NCBI GenBank assembly: GCA_022559845.1
Contig: CM040118.1
Location: forward strand, 446,894,053 to 446,958,052
Length of the DNA stretch: 64,000 nt
DNA from: Amorphophallus konjac
Taxonomy: Eukaryota; Streptophyta; Magnoliopsida; Alismatales; Araceae
Direction of reading: 5' to 3'
In this document: positions 10,134 through 21,710 of the stretch, piece by piece
Numbering within the stretch: the first letter of the stretch is position 1
Layout of the letters: each line of letters opens with the position of its first letter
Program-made: the position numbers and the translations under genes
The notes under the pieces: model-generated
Told to the model about the DNA's origin: nothing
Database searches by the model: none
The model's input: only the letters and a program-made list of their open reading frames with translations

Positions 10134-12937
10134 TACCCCCGGGGTGCGAAGAACTCGACTCCGTCGAGTATGGGTCTGTCGGGGAAGAGGTCCTCCAATG
10201 CAGCTCCGAGCGAGCCACAACCTCCAAACTCAACCTCGCGTCCTTAGCTGGGGGACTGCTCTTCATCCTCTCAAGGTGGCTCGGGCACACCCTCTTGCTG
10301 GCAATGGTACCCTGCTTGCCTAGTATTGCATCCGTGTGCACACGTCGGACTCTCAAGCTGATATGAGGAGGCTCTCCGAGGGTGTCACTCACAAAGGTGG
10401 GGGTAGGCTCAAGGTGCTCACTGGGATCCACCGCGGTGCCCTTAGAGGGTGCTAGATCCACCACGTGAAAAGTGGGGTATATCCCAAAATCCCATCGATA
10501 AATCCAACTCGTAAGCCAGGTTGCCAAAGCCACTCGGAACATGGAAGGTCCAAGTCCTTGTGCCCTCGATTTGGAGGTGACCCTAAGGTAGAGCCATTCC
10601 AAAGCCACCATCGTAAGGTTGCCTATTGGGAATCCAAAGTGGCACTCGTGAGTTTTTGCCGGCTCATTATGAACCTCACCACCCGTTGCTAGATGCTTGC
10701 TTGAATGAGTATACCAAGAGTATGGTGCGGTGTGGGTGGGAAGTGTGTGGTATGCAAAGGGGGACCGGGAAAACCATAAGTGGACCTATCATGCAATGCG
10801 ACTATGTAAACCTTGATGGACCTAGGAGGGCCGGGGCACCCGTAGGTGAATCTGTCATGCATAGTGATAGTAAATATCGGGAGACCCAGGCATCCGTAGA
10901 TGCCTTTGACATGCTTATAACCCATGATGAATGAAGGTGGACCATTACATCCGAATACAGACCACTCATGTTTCCTACTTGACATGTGGGTGAGATGAAT
11001 GAATGTACCCGACTTATAAATCATGCCAAGTAGTTTTGTAAGCCAAGACTCATGCATTTTTGTGCCAAAGATGTTTCCTATGTGTGGGCTTTTGAACTTC
11101 CATTGGAATGGGTCAAAGGGGTCTAAGAAGGTGGATATCATGAAGTGGGGCATTTCCTCGATCCCTAGGTGTATATCGCTCATAGTCATGGTTCCCATAG
11201 TGTAACCCAGGTCTATGATGGGGTGGATTGGATCAAACATGGTGGGTTGGGGTAGGGAAAGGTGAGTGGTGGATAAGGTGGTTGGGTCACATGGGTTCCT
11301 TGACTCCCATTGGAATGGATCATAGGGATCATAAAATGGATTACCAAGGGGGAGGAGCTCCATGTCCTTAAGATCCCCAAATGGTGGTGGGTCATCCTCC
11401 TCTAATGAAACAATTGGGCTGAAGTTCTTGATGGGTGGGTCAGACATGAGGGGAGGGTTTGGCTTTCTACCCGATATAAGAAGCTCCAAATTGAGGAGAA
11501 GGTTGGACTCATCGGGTGTGGGGAGGAATAGAAGGAGGTCACTAGTGTAGCAACCAATGGTGTATACCGAGGTGATCGACCCGATGCATATGTGTAAGAG
11601 GTTAAGACTCCTAGGTTGTTCGACCATTGGGGTCAACATGATGGTTAACTCTAATTGCCATGCTAAGCCCTTGAGAAAGTCCCCTAAGGTTTTCACATGG
11701 TAAGATGATTGGATGGTGGTATGATAGGAGAAGAATGGCACTATGGGAAGGTTTTGCTTCATGGGAGAAAAATCGTGGGCTGTGATCTCTCTTACTGGGC
11801 TCTCCTTTAGCCGACTAATAAGGGGTTCTCCTAAGATGAGCTCGGGGCCAACTAGAGAGGGTGGTGTAAGGCGAAGGCCACCATGTGAGGTTTCTTCTTC
11901 CACTTGGACATGGGTGGTCTCCGTGGTGGGGATAGGGTCCGGAGTGTTCACCACTATGGGGTCGGGTATGGGTTCCTCCTCCAAGGAGGTGAGAGGGTCT
12001 TTTGGTGGCAGGGTGATGATGGTTGGTGCATGGCGCACCCGGGGTGGTGGGCAAGGTTGGACTCAGGTTGGGATTGGTAAGGGAAGTAGTGGAGGCCTAG
12101 GACATGGGAGTTTTGGGGGAGGGAGTGGGAGATGGGTTGGTTGGGGTGGCTTGGGTTGGTTGGTCTTGGGGGGAGTGTCCCTTATAGGGGAAGATGGAGG
12201 GGTAGTGGTGGGAACCAAGGGGGCTTGTGGAGCATGGGTTTTGTGGGGAATTGTGGGTTGGGGGATGGTTGCCGTCGTGGGCCTAGGTGGAGGGGTGGAC
12301 ACGGGGTCCACGTGGGTTTGAATGGTGAGAAGGGGGTGAGTGGTGGCCCTTATTGGGGAAACCGGGTCAGTTAGGGGTCTCTTCCCCTTGGGATCGGCCG
12401 GTTGTGGAGGGGTGGAAGTGGGGGCCAATTGGGTTTGGATAGTGAGGTTTGTGGAAGGGGGTTTTGGTTTGGGTGTGGGGATCCTCATGGGGTTAGGTGG
12501 GGAGGTGGATGCTTGGATTAGTTGGGTCTGGATAGGATTTGGTTGCAAAGTGTAGTGGTGATGGTTGAGAGGGAATTTGTTGGGAGTGGTGGGGGAGGAG
12601 GCCTAAAGGTGGTCTCAAGTTGGCCGGGTGGAGATAGAGGAGTGGTAGTGCTCCTCGGATAGGAAGGGGAATGTCGGGGAGCGTAGATCTTTCTAAGTTC
12701 CTCCTTCGTATCATCCCATGAAGAAATGGGCTCTTGCCTCCTAACCCTTCTTAATCCCTCTATGTGTTCCCACTTACTCTTGGCTTGACCCCGAAATCGT
12801 CCCTTGGCCTTGTGGACTCTCGCGGGTCCATATACCCAAGTCTTTTCAAAGTACCTTTCCATGGTAGCCTCCCACCTAACATAATCACTAGAACGTGATC
12901 CGTCAAAGGTAATATTATCATCTAGAATGTAGTCCAT
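9970..12937 (-). pseudogene. CHR-1 gag / unknown module / GPY/F-chromodomain-like polyprotein
   Basis: Four minus-strand reading frames represent one ancestral polyprotein split by two frameshifts. They are 12937-12518 (Gag capsid-like: YVRWEATMERYFEK, WEHIEGLRRVRRQ, EELRKIYAPR), 12548-12063 (Pro/Thr-rich linker), 12038-10689 (unknown module) and 10611-9970 (integrase end). The module has YHTTIQSSYHVKTL, GSITSVYTIGCYT, two DPYDPFQW/DPFDPFQW motifs and four GCPGPP-like repeats. The last frame aligns with the integrase GPY/F domain (GLGPSMFRV, RWDFGIYPTFHVVDLAP, GTAVDPSE) and a chromodomain-like tail that has lost its Tyr and Trp residues. There is no zinc knuckle. Comparison with the intact CHR-2 frame supports this assembly; function of the central module is unknown. 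Confidence 0.75.
10134..10144 (-). other. CHR-1 polypurine tract
   Basis: On the minus strand CCCCGGGGGTA lies directly before the LTR start TGATGG. CHR-2 has the same tract in the same place. Confidence 0.75.
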
Positions 12938-13065
12938 GGGTGGCGAGTAGGTTATGTAGGAGGTGGCAATGATGATCGGGGGGATAAATGCAAGGGTCAG
13001 ACTGATGATGACTCCAATGCAAGCGTGCCCTAGGACTTGACTTGTAGAGACAAGTCAATGACTTA

Positions 13066-13077
13066 CTCTGATACCAA
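13066..13077 (-). other. CHR-1 primer-binding site (tRNA-iMet type)
   Basis: The minus strand reads ATTGGTATCAGAG just inside the 5' LTR, matching the usual tRNA-iMet complement TGGTATCAGAGC except for the last base (A). Confidence 0.85.
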
Positions 13078-13078
13078 T

Positions 13079-15006
13079 TGATGTGACACAAACTAGGACC
13101 TAAATTGCAAGCAACGCAACGACTTGACAGTGTCACACAAGCGGACTCACTCGCGTTTGGCACACTCGGGTCCGTAGGTGGACCCGTAATGGGGTGAGGG
13201 TCCGAGGTTGGACCGGAGGTTTCCAAGGATATGGCTGGCTTGGGCAGGACCCCTAAGGGCCAGGGGTTGCCCAAATTCATGGGCGGTCAGCACGCCGGAG
13301 GCATGGGTTGAAGGGTCACTCTCACAACTCACCCGCGGTAGCCACTCAAATATAAGCAAATTCGGAACGGGCACTCACTCACCGTCCGACGGAGTTAAGA
13401 AGTAATACTAATTAATCAAGATTAACCAGCAAAGGGAGGGGGGCAGAAGCTCACCTGATCAGCGTGAAGAAGCCGATCCCGGCCGGAGATGATGGCGAGC
13501 GGGGAGGCGTGGGTATGCACCCGCACGCCGCGCCGATGAAGCTTCAACCTGATTAAATCAAATTACATGCACTACGCCCCTTGCAAGGGGGTTGGACTAG
13601 GGGTGGGAAATTGGATTACAACCAAAATATACCTCCACGCAAGGAGGGGCGCTCAGCCGGCCTGGCAGGGAGGAAAAAGACTAAAATAGAAGCTAAACGA
13701 TGGAGGTTACCGACTCTGCCCGTTCTCAGGAGCCAGGGATAGACAGTTGAAGTTGACACCGCTGAAGCCACTCCCAAATTTTGTTGGCAATGAGACCAGC
13801 TGGAGAATCTTCGTAGGTGACCCCGGAAGACGTACAATTTTTTTGGAATTTCCTCATTGACTGTGCTGGCCGGGGCAGAGGTGCGAACAAGTACCCTGAG
13901 TTCTGGTTCTGCCTGTCACAGCACCACTGCAGCTGGAAGACGAAGACACTACGGGTGCTCCAGAGCTCGGAATCAGGCGTGGTCAGAGTTGTTGGAACCG
14001 TTGTTGAGTCCTCTTAGAAATGAGATCAACGGGGACACCATAGGATGTCGAAGAAGATGGGAAGAGCTCAAATACTGGACAGGGGTCAGTTCTGTTCTAG
14101 AGGAGACAGAACTGCGCACCTGGAGGATAAAATTGATAAATCTTAGCTCCGGATGCCAAACGGGGTTCCGTTTCTTGTTCCTCGAAGTAGCCTCGTTGTA
14201 GAAGCTCCCAGACAAGTTCCACCTCCAGATCCTCAAGAGGATGGCTGTGGCAGTCTCAGAACGTTGCTTCAGGTTGACTGTCAGGAGGAAGAAGTGCAGT
14301 CCGGCGAAGATGGCTCCTCCGGGTTGCTACGAACTCGGACAGAGACGAGACCACCACGGTTGTGAAGCTGACTTGACGATCTTTTCAGAAATATAGAACT
14401 TGCCACCAGGTTCATCGAGGAGACGATGGGACAGCCTTTGCAATCCACAGCTTCTCTACTTCCTCCGAACTGAGAACTGCAGGTTGAAGATGATGGGGGG
14501 AAATGGGGTATATGGGAGGGGAAATGAGGTGGATGTGTATGGGGGCAACCTCTAGGTGTGAGGGGGTCTAGGAGGGGGTGTTCCAAGGTTTGGGAATGGG
14601 AGAATGGGGGCTAGAATGAGGTGTTTACAGTGGGTGAGAGAGGAGCTACGAATTTGGGATGGTGGGTGAGAGGGAAAGGATATTTGGAAATGGGTTTAAG
14701 GGTGGGATTAATTTTTTTGTCTTGGGGATGGGAGGGGTTGTGTTGGGGAAGGGAAGGGGTGCTTGGGGAGTGGGGAATTCTCCCTTGGGAGATGAGAGGG
14801 TGCTTAGGGAAGGGGATTGGGTAGTTGGTGGTTGGGTGGTAGAGTATGGATTGGTGGAGGGTCTCTTGGGACTAGGGGTGGAGTAATGAGGGTTGGGGGT
14901 AGTTGGGAGGCTGAATAATGAGGGGGAGAGAGAGGGTTGATGATGTGGAGGAGAGAGAGGGAGGGGCGGAGAGAGAGAGGGGGGCGCCCTCCTCTTCTTG
15001 GAGAGA

Positions 15007-15063
<57 letters not shown>

Positions 15064-15510
15064 TAGGGGAGGGGAGCTTCTCACTCCACTCTAATGGCTT
15101 CTCACCAGAAGAACAATTAGGTTGGACTAAATTCTCAGATTTCATTCATTGATTGATTAACTTCAAATGGGGAGATGGGGGTCCTATATATAGGCAACCC
15201 ACATTTTACAAAAAGTCCCTGACTCTAGACACAATGACAAATAACCAAGGGGTAGGAGGCGCCCATGGGCCTATCCCAATGGATTGGGCCCATTAGCTAG
15301 CCTAATCAACCTAATGACAAACATTTTAGGTAAATGACTCATTAACCTAGGTACATGACTCAAATAAAAGGAAAATTACAATGATATGACTCAAATAAAA
15401 TAAGAAAATTACATGACTCGACTCAGAAAAATGTGACGGACACAATGGAACCATGCCGTTGAACAATCGGAGCTGTGGAAAAATGGGAAGGACGAGAGAT
15501 GCCCCCATCA
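13079..15510 (-). repeat. CHR-1 5' LTR
   Basis: 2432 bp, nearly identical to 7728-10133. The clearest length difference is an expanded GA microsatellite (15001-15060). It carries the same CCCCTTGCAAGGGG palindrome (13577-13590) and TATA box (15185-15192). Confidence 0.92.
15001..15066. repeat. (GA)n microsatellite
   Basis: About 29 GA repeats with one interruption inside the CHR-1 5' LTR leader. The 3' LTR copy near 9650-9685 is shorter, so the tract changed length after insertion. Confidence 0.95.
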
Positions 15511-15515
15511 TGTTG

Positions 15516-18500
15516 TGGTTGGGTGGTGGCCGGCGCTCCCATTTCCGGCCTAACCGGGTTGCATGTGTAGTAGTTGCGGCCTCAACCCTGCCTTCCCCAA
15601 AAAGGGGTGTGAAGCAAATTTCCTCCTCTTCCTCCTCCCCGGGCAGGTTGAAGAGTGCTAATAGAGTATTGCAGGAGACAACCTGGACTTTATCAGCCTT
15701 AGCGGCCCTTCTCTTCTTCTTTTGTTTCTTATTCTTCTTTGCTTCAGCAGACGCCTAACCCCAGAACAGACTGCCCTCCTTATCGGATGCTGCATCAGCT
15801 CCCTGCTTCTACTCGAGTGAGAGCTGCTCCAGCTCTTGCCATGGGACGTGGTCCCGCACCAGCAAGGGCTTCAATTCGGGATGCACATACTCATCTAGCC
15901 CTTCAATGAGGTTTTGCAGTCGGGTGATCCCAGGACTGATTTCCTTGACCACCGGCAGTGGAGTTTGTCTCCTCCGATTGTGTGTAGGTATCCCGATGGT
16001 TGCAGGTGGAGTGACCCACACGGGTGCTGCCACCGGCGGAGCGGGTCGGGGTGTAACATCACAGATATGTGCCCCCACTTTTGGGCGTGGTGCTTTCTTC
16101 CTTTTGTGCTTCGCAGGGATATGCTGCCATCCCTGCTATTCCTTCGCGGGCTCCAAGAAGTGAGTTTCATAAGTGCTCCGCGTACTTGCTTCAGAGATCT
16201 CCTCGGGCAGTGCCTGGTATAGAGAGATCATGTTGACTCCTGCCCTCCTCCGAGGGGCTTCATGCGGTTGAGGAGGGTCCACTTTGTACTCTCCCAAATC
16301 GATTTCATTTTTCTTTACCATCCCTTCGATGATGTCCTTGAAAACATAGCAGTCTTCGATTGGATGCCCCAGCATCTGGTGGTAGGGATAGAATCTTGGG
16401 CTGTCTCTTCTCTTTAGGTCCTCCGGCCTCTTTGGCTCTGGCAGGGTGACCATGCCATATTTCGTTACCCAATCGAACAGAATCCGGGTCTTGTCCTTCG
16501 GAAATGAGTAGGCTTTCTTCATCTTGTCCCGCAGCGAGGGACCTTCTTTGTCATCTGCGGCTTCTGTAGGCTGTGGGGTGACCGCCTTCTTGCCTTCATC
16601 TTTCTGTTGTTCAAATGCCTTGATGTCAAGAGCGTTCGCTTCTTTAGGCGACGAGCGCCGCTCCACTGCCTTGCCCTTCTGGGTTGTGCTGGCAGCTGAT
16701 GTAGGGACAGGTCTGGCCAGAAAAGCTTCTACTTCGGCCACGACATTGTTCAATCGATCAAACGATCGTATTTGCATTCCGATCATCTTTTCTAGAACCT
16801 CCCTCCTGAGGTTCTGTTTGCATATTTGTACAGCATCTTCCTAATGCGGGGGCCGCTTGCACCTCATTCTGAGATTCCTCCACCTCTTGATATAATCGAG
16901 GGCCGTCTCATCGCCCCTTTGCTTTGTTGAGTAGAGTTCGGCCACTGTGACCTCCCTCTCTGTAACATGGAATCTCTCCCTGAACTTCCTTTGCATATCC
17001 GACCAGTCGCTGATCGACCCGGCCGGGAGGCTGGAGTACCATTCAAATGCGAGCCCCCTCAGCGAGGACCCGAAAAATTTTAGCAGGTATGACTCATCGG
17101 CGGCCAAATCACCCATGATAGTCATGTAATATGCAACATGTTCCTTCGGGGATCCCTTCTCGTTGAACTTGTCGAACTTGGGCGGCTTGTTGACCCCCGG
17201 GGGAAGCCGCTTGGCAGCATGGTGTTGTGGGTAAGGCACCCGATAGGGATCAAATGCGATGTAATCGCCTTCACTCCTCTCCGTGAGCTTTAGCTCGATC
17301 ATTCTTTCCACCATCATCAGGTTCATGACTGTGGGGTCAACTGGCTCCGGGTAGAAGTGTGCTGGCTGTAGGTACGGGGTGACCAGAGTAGTCACCGGTG
17401 GCGGACACAGCAGCGGGGGTGTCTGGTGCACTTGAGGGAGCACCGGTGGCATCAGCGGCTGGGACTGTCATGGCCGCTGCTGAGTCGTCGCCATGCTTAG
17501 CTCTGACGACTGAGGCAAGGTGTAAAGTGGCGGAGGGTCGACATGGCGAACCGCTCCCCGAGATGATTCACCCTGGACTTCGGGCAGCTTGGAAGCTGAC
17601 GACTGTTCCGTCTTCTCCATCAGTTGTTTCTTCAATAAGTCTATCTCTTGCCGATATCTTTGAAGTAGCATCAGGACCGTTGGGTCCACAGTTGCAGCGC
17701 TGGGAATGGCTTCTGTTGTTTCTCTGGACGTACCCTCAGGTAGGATGTCGAGGAGGACGTCATCTTCTTCTTCCGACGTTACCACATTGGTGGTTAAGAC
17801 ATGAGCCTCATCATCCGACTGGTGGTAGACCAGGGGTTGTTCTCCTTTAGTTGCCACCAGGAGCTCCCTTGCTACTTCTGCTCTGTGAGTATTCGGCCCC
17901 GGCCTTGCGGCCAATTGAGTCAACTCGCGGGGGTCTTCGGGAAGCCCCCCATATCGACTGAATATGCCAGCCATGTTGTAGGTGAAAACCTACATCCTTC
18001 TTCTCTATCGGTGGACCCTTCTCTTAGCCTGATGCGGGAAGGTCAGCCTCTCAAACACATAAGTCCTTCTTGTTTCTTCCCGCTTAGGGGCGGCTTCATC
18101 GGCTTCGATCTTGAAGCCATCATCATAGCCATTGTTGTCAACTGACGACATCATCATCTTTCCTCTTTCATCTTCTTCAACTACCATTGGTGGGCAGTAG
18201 TCTTCATTGGCGGCGGCTGCTTGCATCAACCGATGTTGTCCAAGCGAGGGGTTGCCTAGCCCTCGGAAATAGTTCTGGTCCAAATTGGTCATCTCTTCTC
18301 GGCCCCGTTCTTGATGTAGCACGGGGGACAATTGTCGACCTCCCGCAGGAGGGATATAAGCTAGCCGAGCTCTGTCGGCAAGCTGCTGGAATCTTCATCC
18401 CACAGCGGGGATGTTGGCTTGGTGGGCGGAGGCCTGAAAACTTTCGCGGCGCGGAGGGTCCGCAACCGCCTCTTCTTCTTTCCGGGCCGGGCCCCTTTCC

Positions 18501-19087
18501 TTTCTTCCTTCCATTCCGTCGCGAGCAAGGCGGCGGCGGACAGGTGCAGCTTGATGGACAGGTTGGACCCTTTTGGGGACCCACACCTGTTTAAATTTCT
18601 TTGGCCTGGGGGCCAACTTCTCTTGGCCGTAGTGGCTAACTTCTTCTCTTTCCACCCTCCTTCCAGCGAGGGCTTGGTATGAGTTGTAGATGGGGACGGC
18701 GGGGATGACCTAGTCCGGGACTATCTGCGCATCACGTCCGTTGAGGAATACGCGCATGCCACCGACCACCATGGATTTACCGGATTGAGATAGAGATCCG
18801 GTAACCACAGCAGTACTCCTCCGGATTTGCTTGCGCAGACGTCCTCCGGAGTTCCAGTTGACAGCATCGGGGCGGGCCCCACGGACAGCATGGTGCACCA
18901 GGCAACTAGCGACCGGGGTTGGACACTTGGATGAGTCGTTGTAGCATCGAGCCCTCAGAGGCTCCACCTTCTTTGCAGCTCCCTTGACGGGCTCCGAGGG
19001 TTCCACTTCGAGCATGTCTACGAAGGCTAACCCCAAGAAGTTGGGAAAGCCAACAGCAGCAGGGAAGTTACCGAACACCGTGGGCAC
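15516..19087 (-). pseudogene. gag: GYP-A gag with upstream extension
   Basis: Minus-strand coding region in one phase from 19087 to the CHR-1 insertion, broken only by stop codons (ends at 18710, 18395, 18005, 17468, 16841, 16136 and 15809). The Ty3/gypsy Gag capsid domain is at 17452-16841: PPKFDKFNEKGSPKEHVAYY, LLKFFGSSLRGLAFEWYSSL, RFHVTEREVTVAELYSTKQ and the conserved RGDETALDYIKRWRNL. Downstream (16786-16136) is a spacer with FYPYHQMLGHPIEDCYVFKD, a Cys/His-containing stretch often seen after plant gypsy capsid. Upstream (19087-18332) is a basic extension (PRPKKFKQVWVPKRVQP) that may correspond to the extra ORF found before gag in Tat/Ogre elements; this is inference. Gag forms the particle that houses reverse transcription. 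Confidence 0.82.
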
Positions 19088-19250
19088 CGCCAGGTATCCT
19101 CACGCATGACCAGCAACAATTGAAGGGCCAAAGCCGATGCCAGTCAGCCCAGTTGTCATCATCATTCACCTGAAAAGACAACAAACCGACGATCAGTAGC
19201 CTTTGGGAGGGCCTCAAAGCCCAAGTATCTCGGCAAAGAGATGAAAGGTG
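18332..19250 (-). other. GYP-A 5' leader / possible extra ORF region
   Basis: Between PBS and the main gag blocks. The gag phase is partly open here (see the gag entry) but the protein is not recognised. No other gene is evident. Confidence 0.4.
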
Positions 19251-19273
19251 ACTCGATCCCACCGGGCATGCCA
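19251..19273 (-). other. Putative GYP-A primer-binding site
   Basis: The minus strand reads TGGCATGCCCGGTGGGATCG and then AGT, three bases after the LTR end GAAACA. It begins with TGG and resembles the complement of a tRNA acceptor and T arm (GGTGGGATTCGAA-like), but I cannot assign the tRNA. It is not the iMet type used by the other elements. Confidence 0.5.
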
Positions 19274-19276
19274 GAC

Positions 19277-21457
19277 TGTTTCGATGGGGTTTCCGTTCTG
19301 TTTGTTGGTCTATTATCGTTTGGGTTTATTTAGTTTATTTCACGTGTCGATCAACCAATTAACTAACTAGTAATTAACTGACTGATTGACTGCGTGGGCG
19401 TGCCAGTCACGTGAGTGACAAGTTTATTGTGCGCTCATTCTGACCCGTGTCGGGCGAGAGTAAGATTCGGTCGGGACCAGTAGTCCGCCATACCATAAAG
19501 GCTATGGCGTTAATTACATCCCCCACGAGGAGGGAAAACATTTGATTAATTGCCGAGATAAAGGGCTGTCGAGGCCGGAATAAAGGATGCAGAGGATGCG
19601 AATGATCATGCAAGATGTTATGATCTACCATGCACGGTTCATTAGGGTGGACCCTCAGTACGTGGCGGAGGACCTAGGCCCAAAGACCACCATCACGCGT
19701 GGCAAAAGCTTTTCGTCGGACGCTGCCCAACTTTCTGCTCATGTCATTTGATATACCGAGGGTCCGCGCACTCAGGCATACATCGATGCGGCATGAATGC
19801 TTAGACTAAAACATGATGATGAAGCTATAAAACTAGCTAATTCAGGTTAGACAAACCAATTTATTCAATTTATTGACTACAGTGTTTACTTAATTCTGTT
19901 ATTAACATTGAAAATCACCCCAAAGGCGAGGAAAAGATTGAAACGGCACGACGACGCGATTCGGAACAAACCGGCGTGATACGCGTAGGCATAGAGTTTA
20001 AAACGGCGTGCAAAGCATGGGTAAAGGCTTGAAACGGTGCCGCCTAACGTGGATGTAGGGTCGGCCTGAAAACGGCGCGCCACTCTTCCTGGCGCGCCGG
20101 GATAAGGCGCGCCATTTTAAGACGCGCCGTATTAAGGCGCGCCGAGTATCGACGGTGCCGATTTAGTCCTATTTTGTGGAAACCGAGGTTTTATTGGTTA
20201 TTTTGGGTTTATTAAAACACTTTGGGAGATTTTGAAAGTTTATTGAGTCAGTTATTCAACGGATCGACCCCGGGCCATCCGGAAGCCGAGTCACGGGCTC
20301 GTGCGAGGTTCATACTCGAGCGCGGCAATTGTTCCGAGCTGAAATTTTGACAGCATCTCCCCATCCCGAAGGATTTTCGGGGAGAAGCGGGGAATACTCA
20401 CGTGGCGGAGCAACCCCTGAAAGTCGGGTGGCACAACGGGGGCCGGCAAACCCAGACGGATAGGAGAACCCCGAGGGATAGCCTACTAGGGGCACCGAGT
20501 CTGTGGGTAGAAAGTAGACAGATGGCGCGAATCACAGTGGGAGCGAAGACCCCGAGGGCTAGCTTACGAGGGGCACGCGACCCGAGTCAGTACCATGTCT
20601 AAGTCGGGACAACCGATATGGGAGGAAACCCCGAGGGCTAGCCTACGAGGGGCACACTACCCACGGTCACCACAAGGCCCATTAAGGACTGTGGATTTAG
20701 ATCTGTTGGGGTCAACCCATATTAATATCCACTCGTTAGCCCACAGGAGACTCGTCACTAACAGACGGCTCCCTGTAGACAGAGTGATATCATAGTGAAA
20801 CATTGGGGGATGTTCCCCTCTCCCCGGTCACCGAATCTGCTCGAAAGAATGGTAACACGACGTGGATGTAGATCGTACTCAGTTAGCAAACTGATTATGA
20901 TATCTATAGATATATATATATAGGGATTAGCAGGTTAACAGAGTGATTATCGAGCTAGCGTTGGGAAGACCATGATGCAGGGAACCGAGCATTAAGCTTA
21001 TAGGGGCGGCCTCATTTCCTTTTGTTCATGATCAAGAGTAGAAGGGGAACAAGAGGATGGCCCCAGGATTAATCAGGGAGACACACATGCGTACGTCTCT
21101 AGAGATGGAACCCTCGACACTCTAGCGGAAAAGAACCCCGGGGAGAGGGGAGATTGCTGTAGCCCATGGTGTACCAGGGCGTATCAGGCATCGGAGAAAA
21201 CAGATACGAAAACAATATGCGTAGGGAAATGATTAAATACTCGGACAGAGGAAAGATGAGTGACTGGGGAAGATGGGAACGGCACCGAGTACAACCATAG
21301 TTCATCCATTCGATGCACAGTGAGTAGGGATATATATATACACTTCCATTCCGGCGCCGGCGCTGTTGCACGGCGCCGTCTCACCATCCACGGAAAGAAA
21401 ACGCAAGGGGGGGAGTTAAGAAGAGATGATGCAGGGGAAAGCAAACAACATTTATCC
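19277..21457 (-). repeat. GYP-A 5' LTR, R/U5 side
   Basis: The inner part of the GYP-A LTR, starting TGTTTCG on the plus strand next to the PBS and interrupted at 21457 by SIR-2. It holds a cluster of GGCGCGCC/GCGCGCC sites at 20075-20150 and three roughly 80-bp repeats at 20467-20655. No gene is seen. The exact PBS-side end rests on the TGTT...AACA terminal match and the 3-nt gap to the PBS. Confidence 0.7.
20467..20655. repeat. Three ~80-bp tandem repeats in GYP-A LTR
   Basis: The core CCCCGAGGGCTAGCCTACGA plus GGGGCAC recurs at 20467-20495, 20549-20576 and 20628-20655 with about 80-bp spacing. Confidence 0.85.
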
Positions 21458-21710
21458 TGTTGTGCCACTTGTGCTTTGATGATAATGTGGTGTTTTAATG
21501 ATAGCAACATGAATGAGTCACCATATTATTTTGCTAAGAACATCACATTGAATGATAGCAACATGAATGCATATGACTGATCTATTCTGTGGAGAATGCA
21601 TGAGTGTGCTAAGTCATGCAGTGTTCCATACTAAGTGCATAAATTGTTTTGTGCTTGATTTAAGGTCTGTGCACTGCTTCTCTGCTGATATGTTCAGTCT
21701 GTAGTTCAGC

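Larger units (their letters stand above)
7728..15510 (-). mobile_element. CHR-1, non-autonomous chromovirus-derived element
   Basis: Complete element with two LTRs (7728-10133 and 13079-15510), PBS and PPT. It is flanked by a perfect 5-bp TSD, TGTTG (7723-7727 and 15511-15515), and inserted in GYP-A gag. LTR termini are TGATG...CATCA, a 5-bp inverted pair. The internal region is only about 2.9 kb and codes for a gag-like capsid, a module with DPFDPF/GCPGPP motifs and a GPY/F plus chromodomain-like tail. No RT, RNase H or integrase core is present. LTRs are very similar, so insertion is fairly recent. Confidence 0.92.

Noticed and set aside
11743..12374. Gly/Trp-rich plus-strand frames
   Set aside because: Antisense shadows of the Pro-rich CHR-1 linker.
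18395..18655. A host gene encoding a basic protein with VWVPKRVQP
   Set aside because: It lies in the GYP-A gag phase between PBS and capsid, so it is treated as part of the element.
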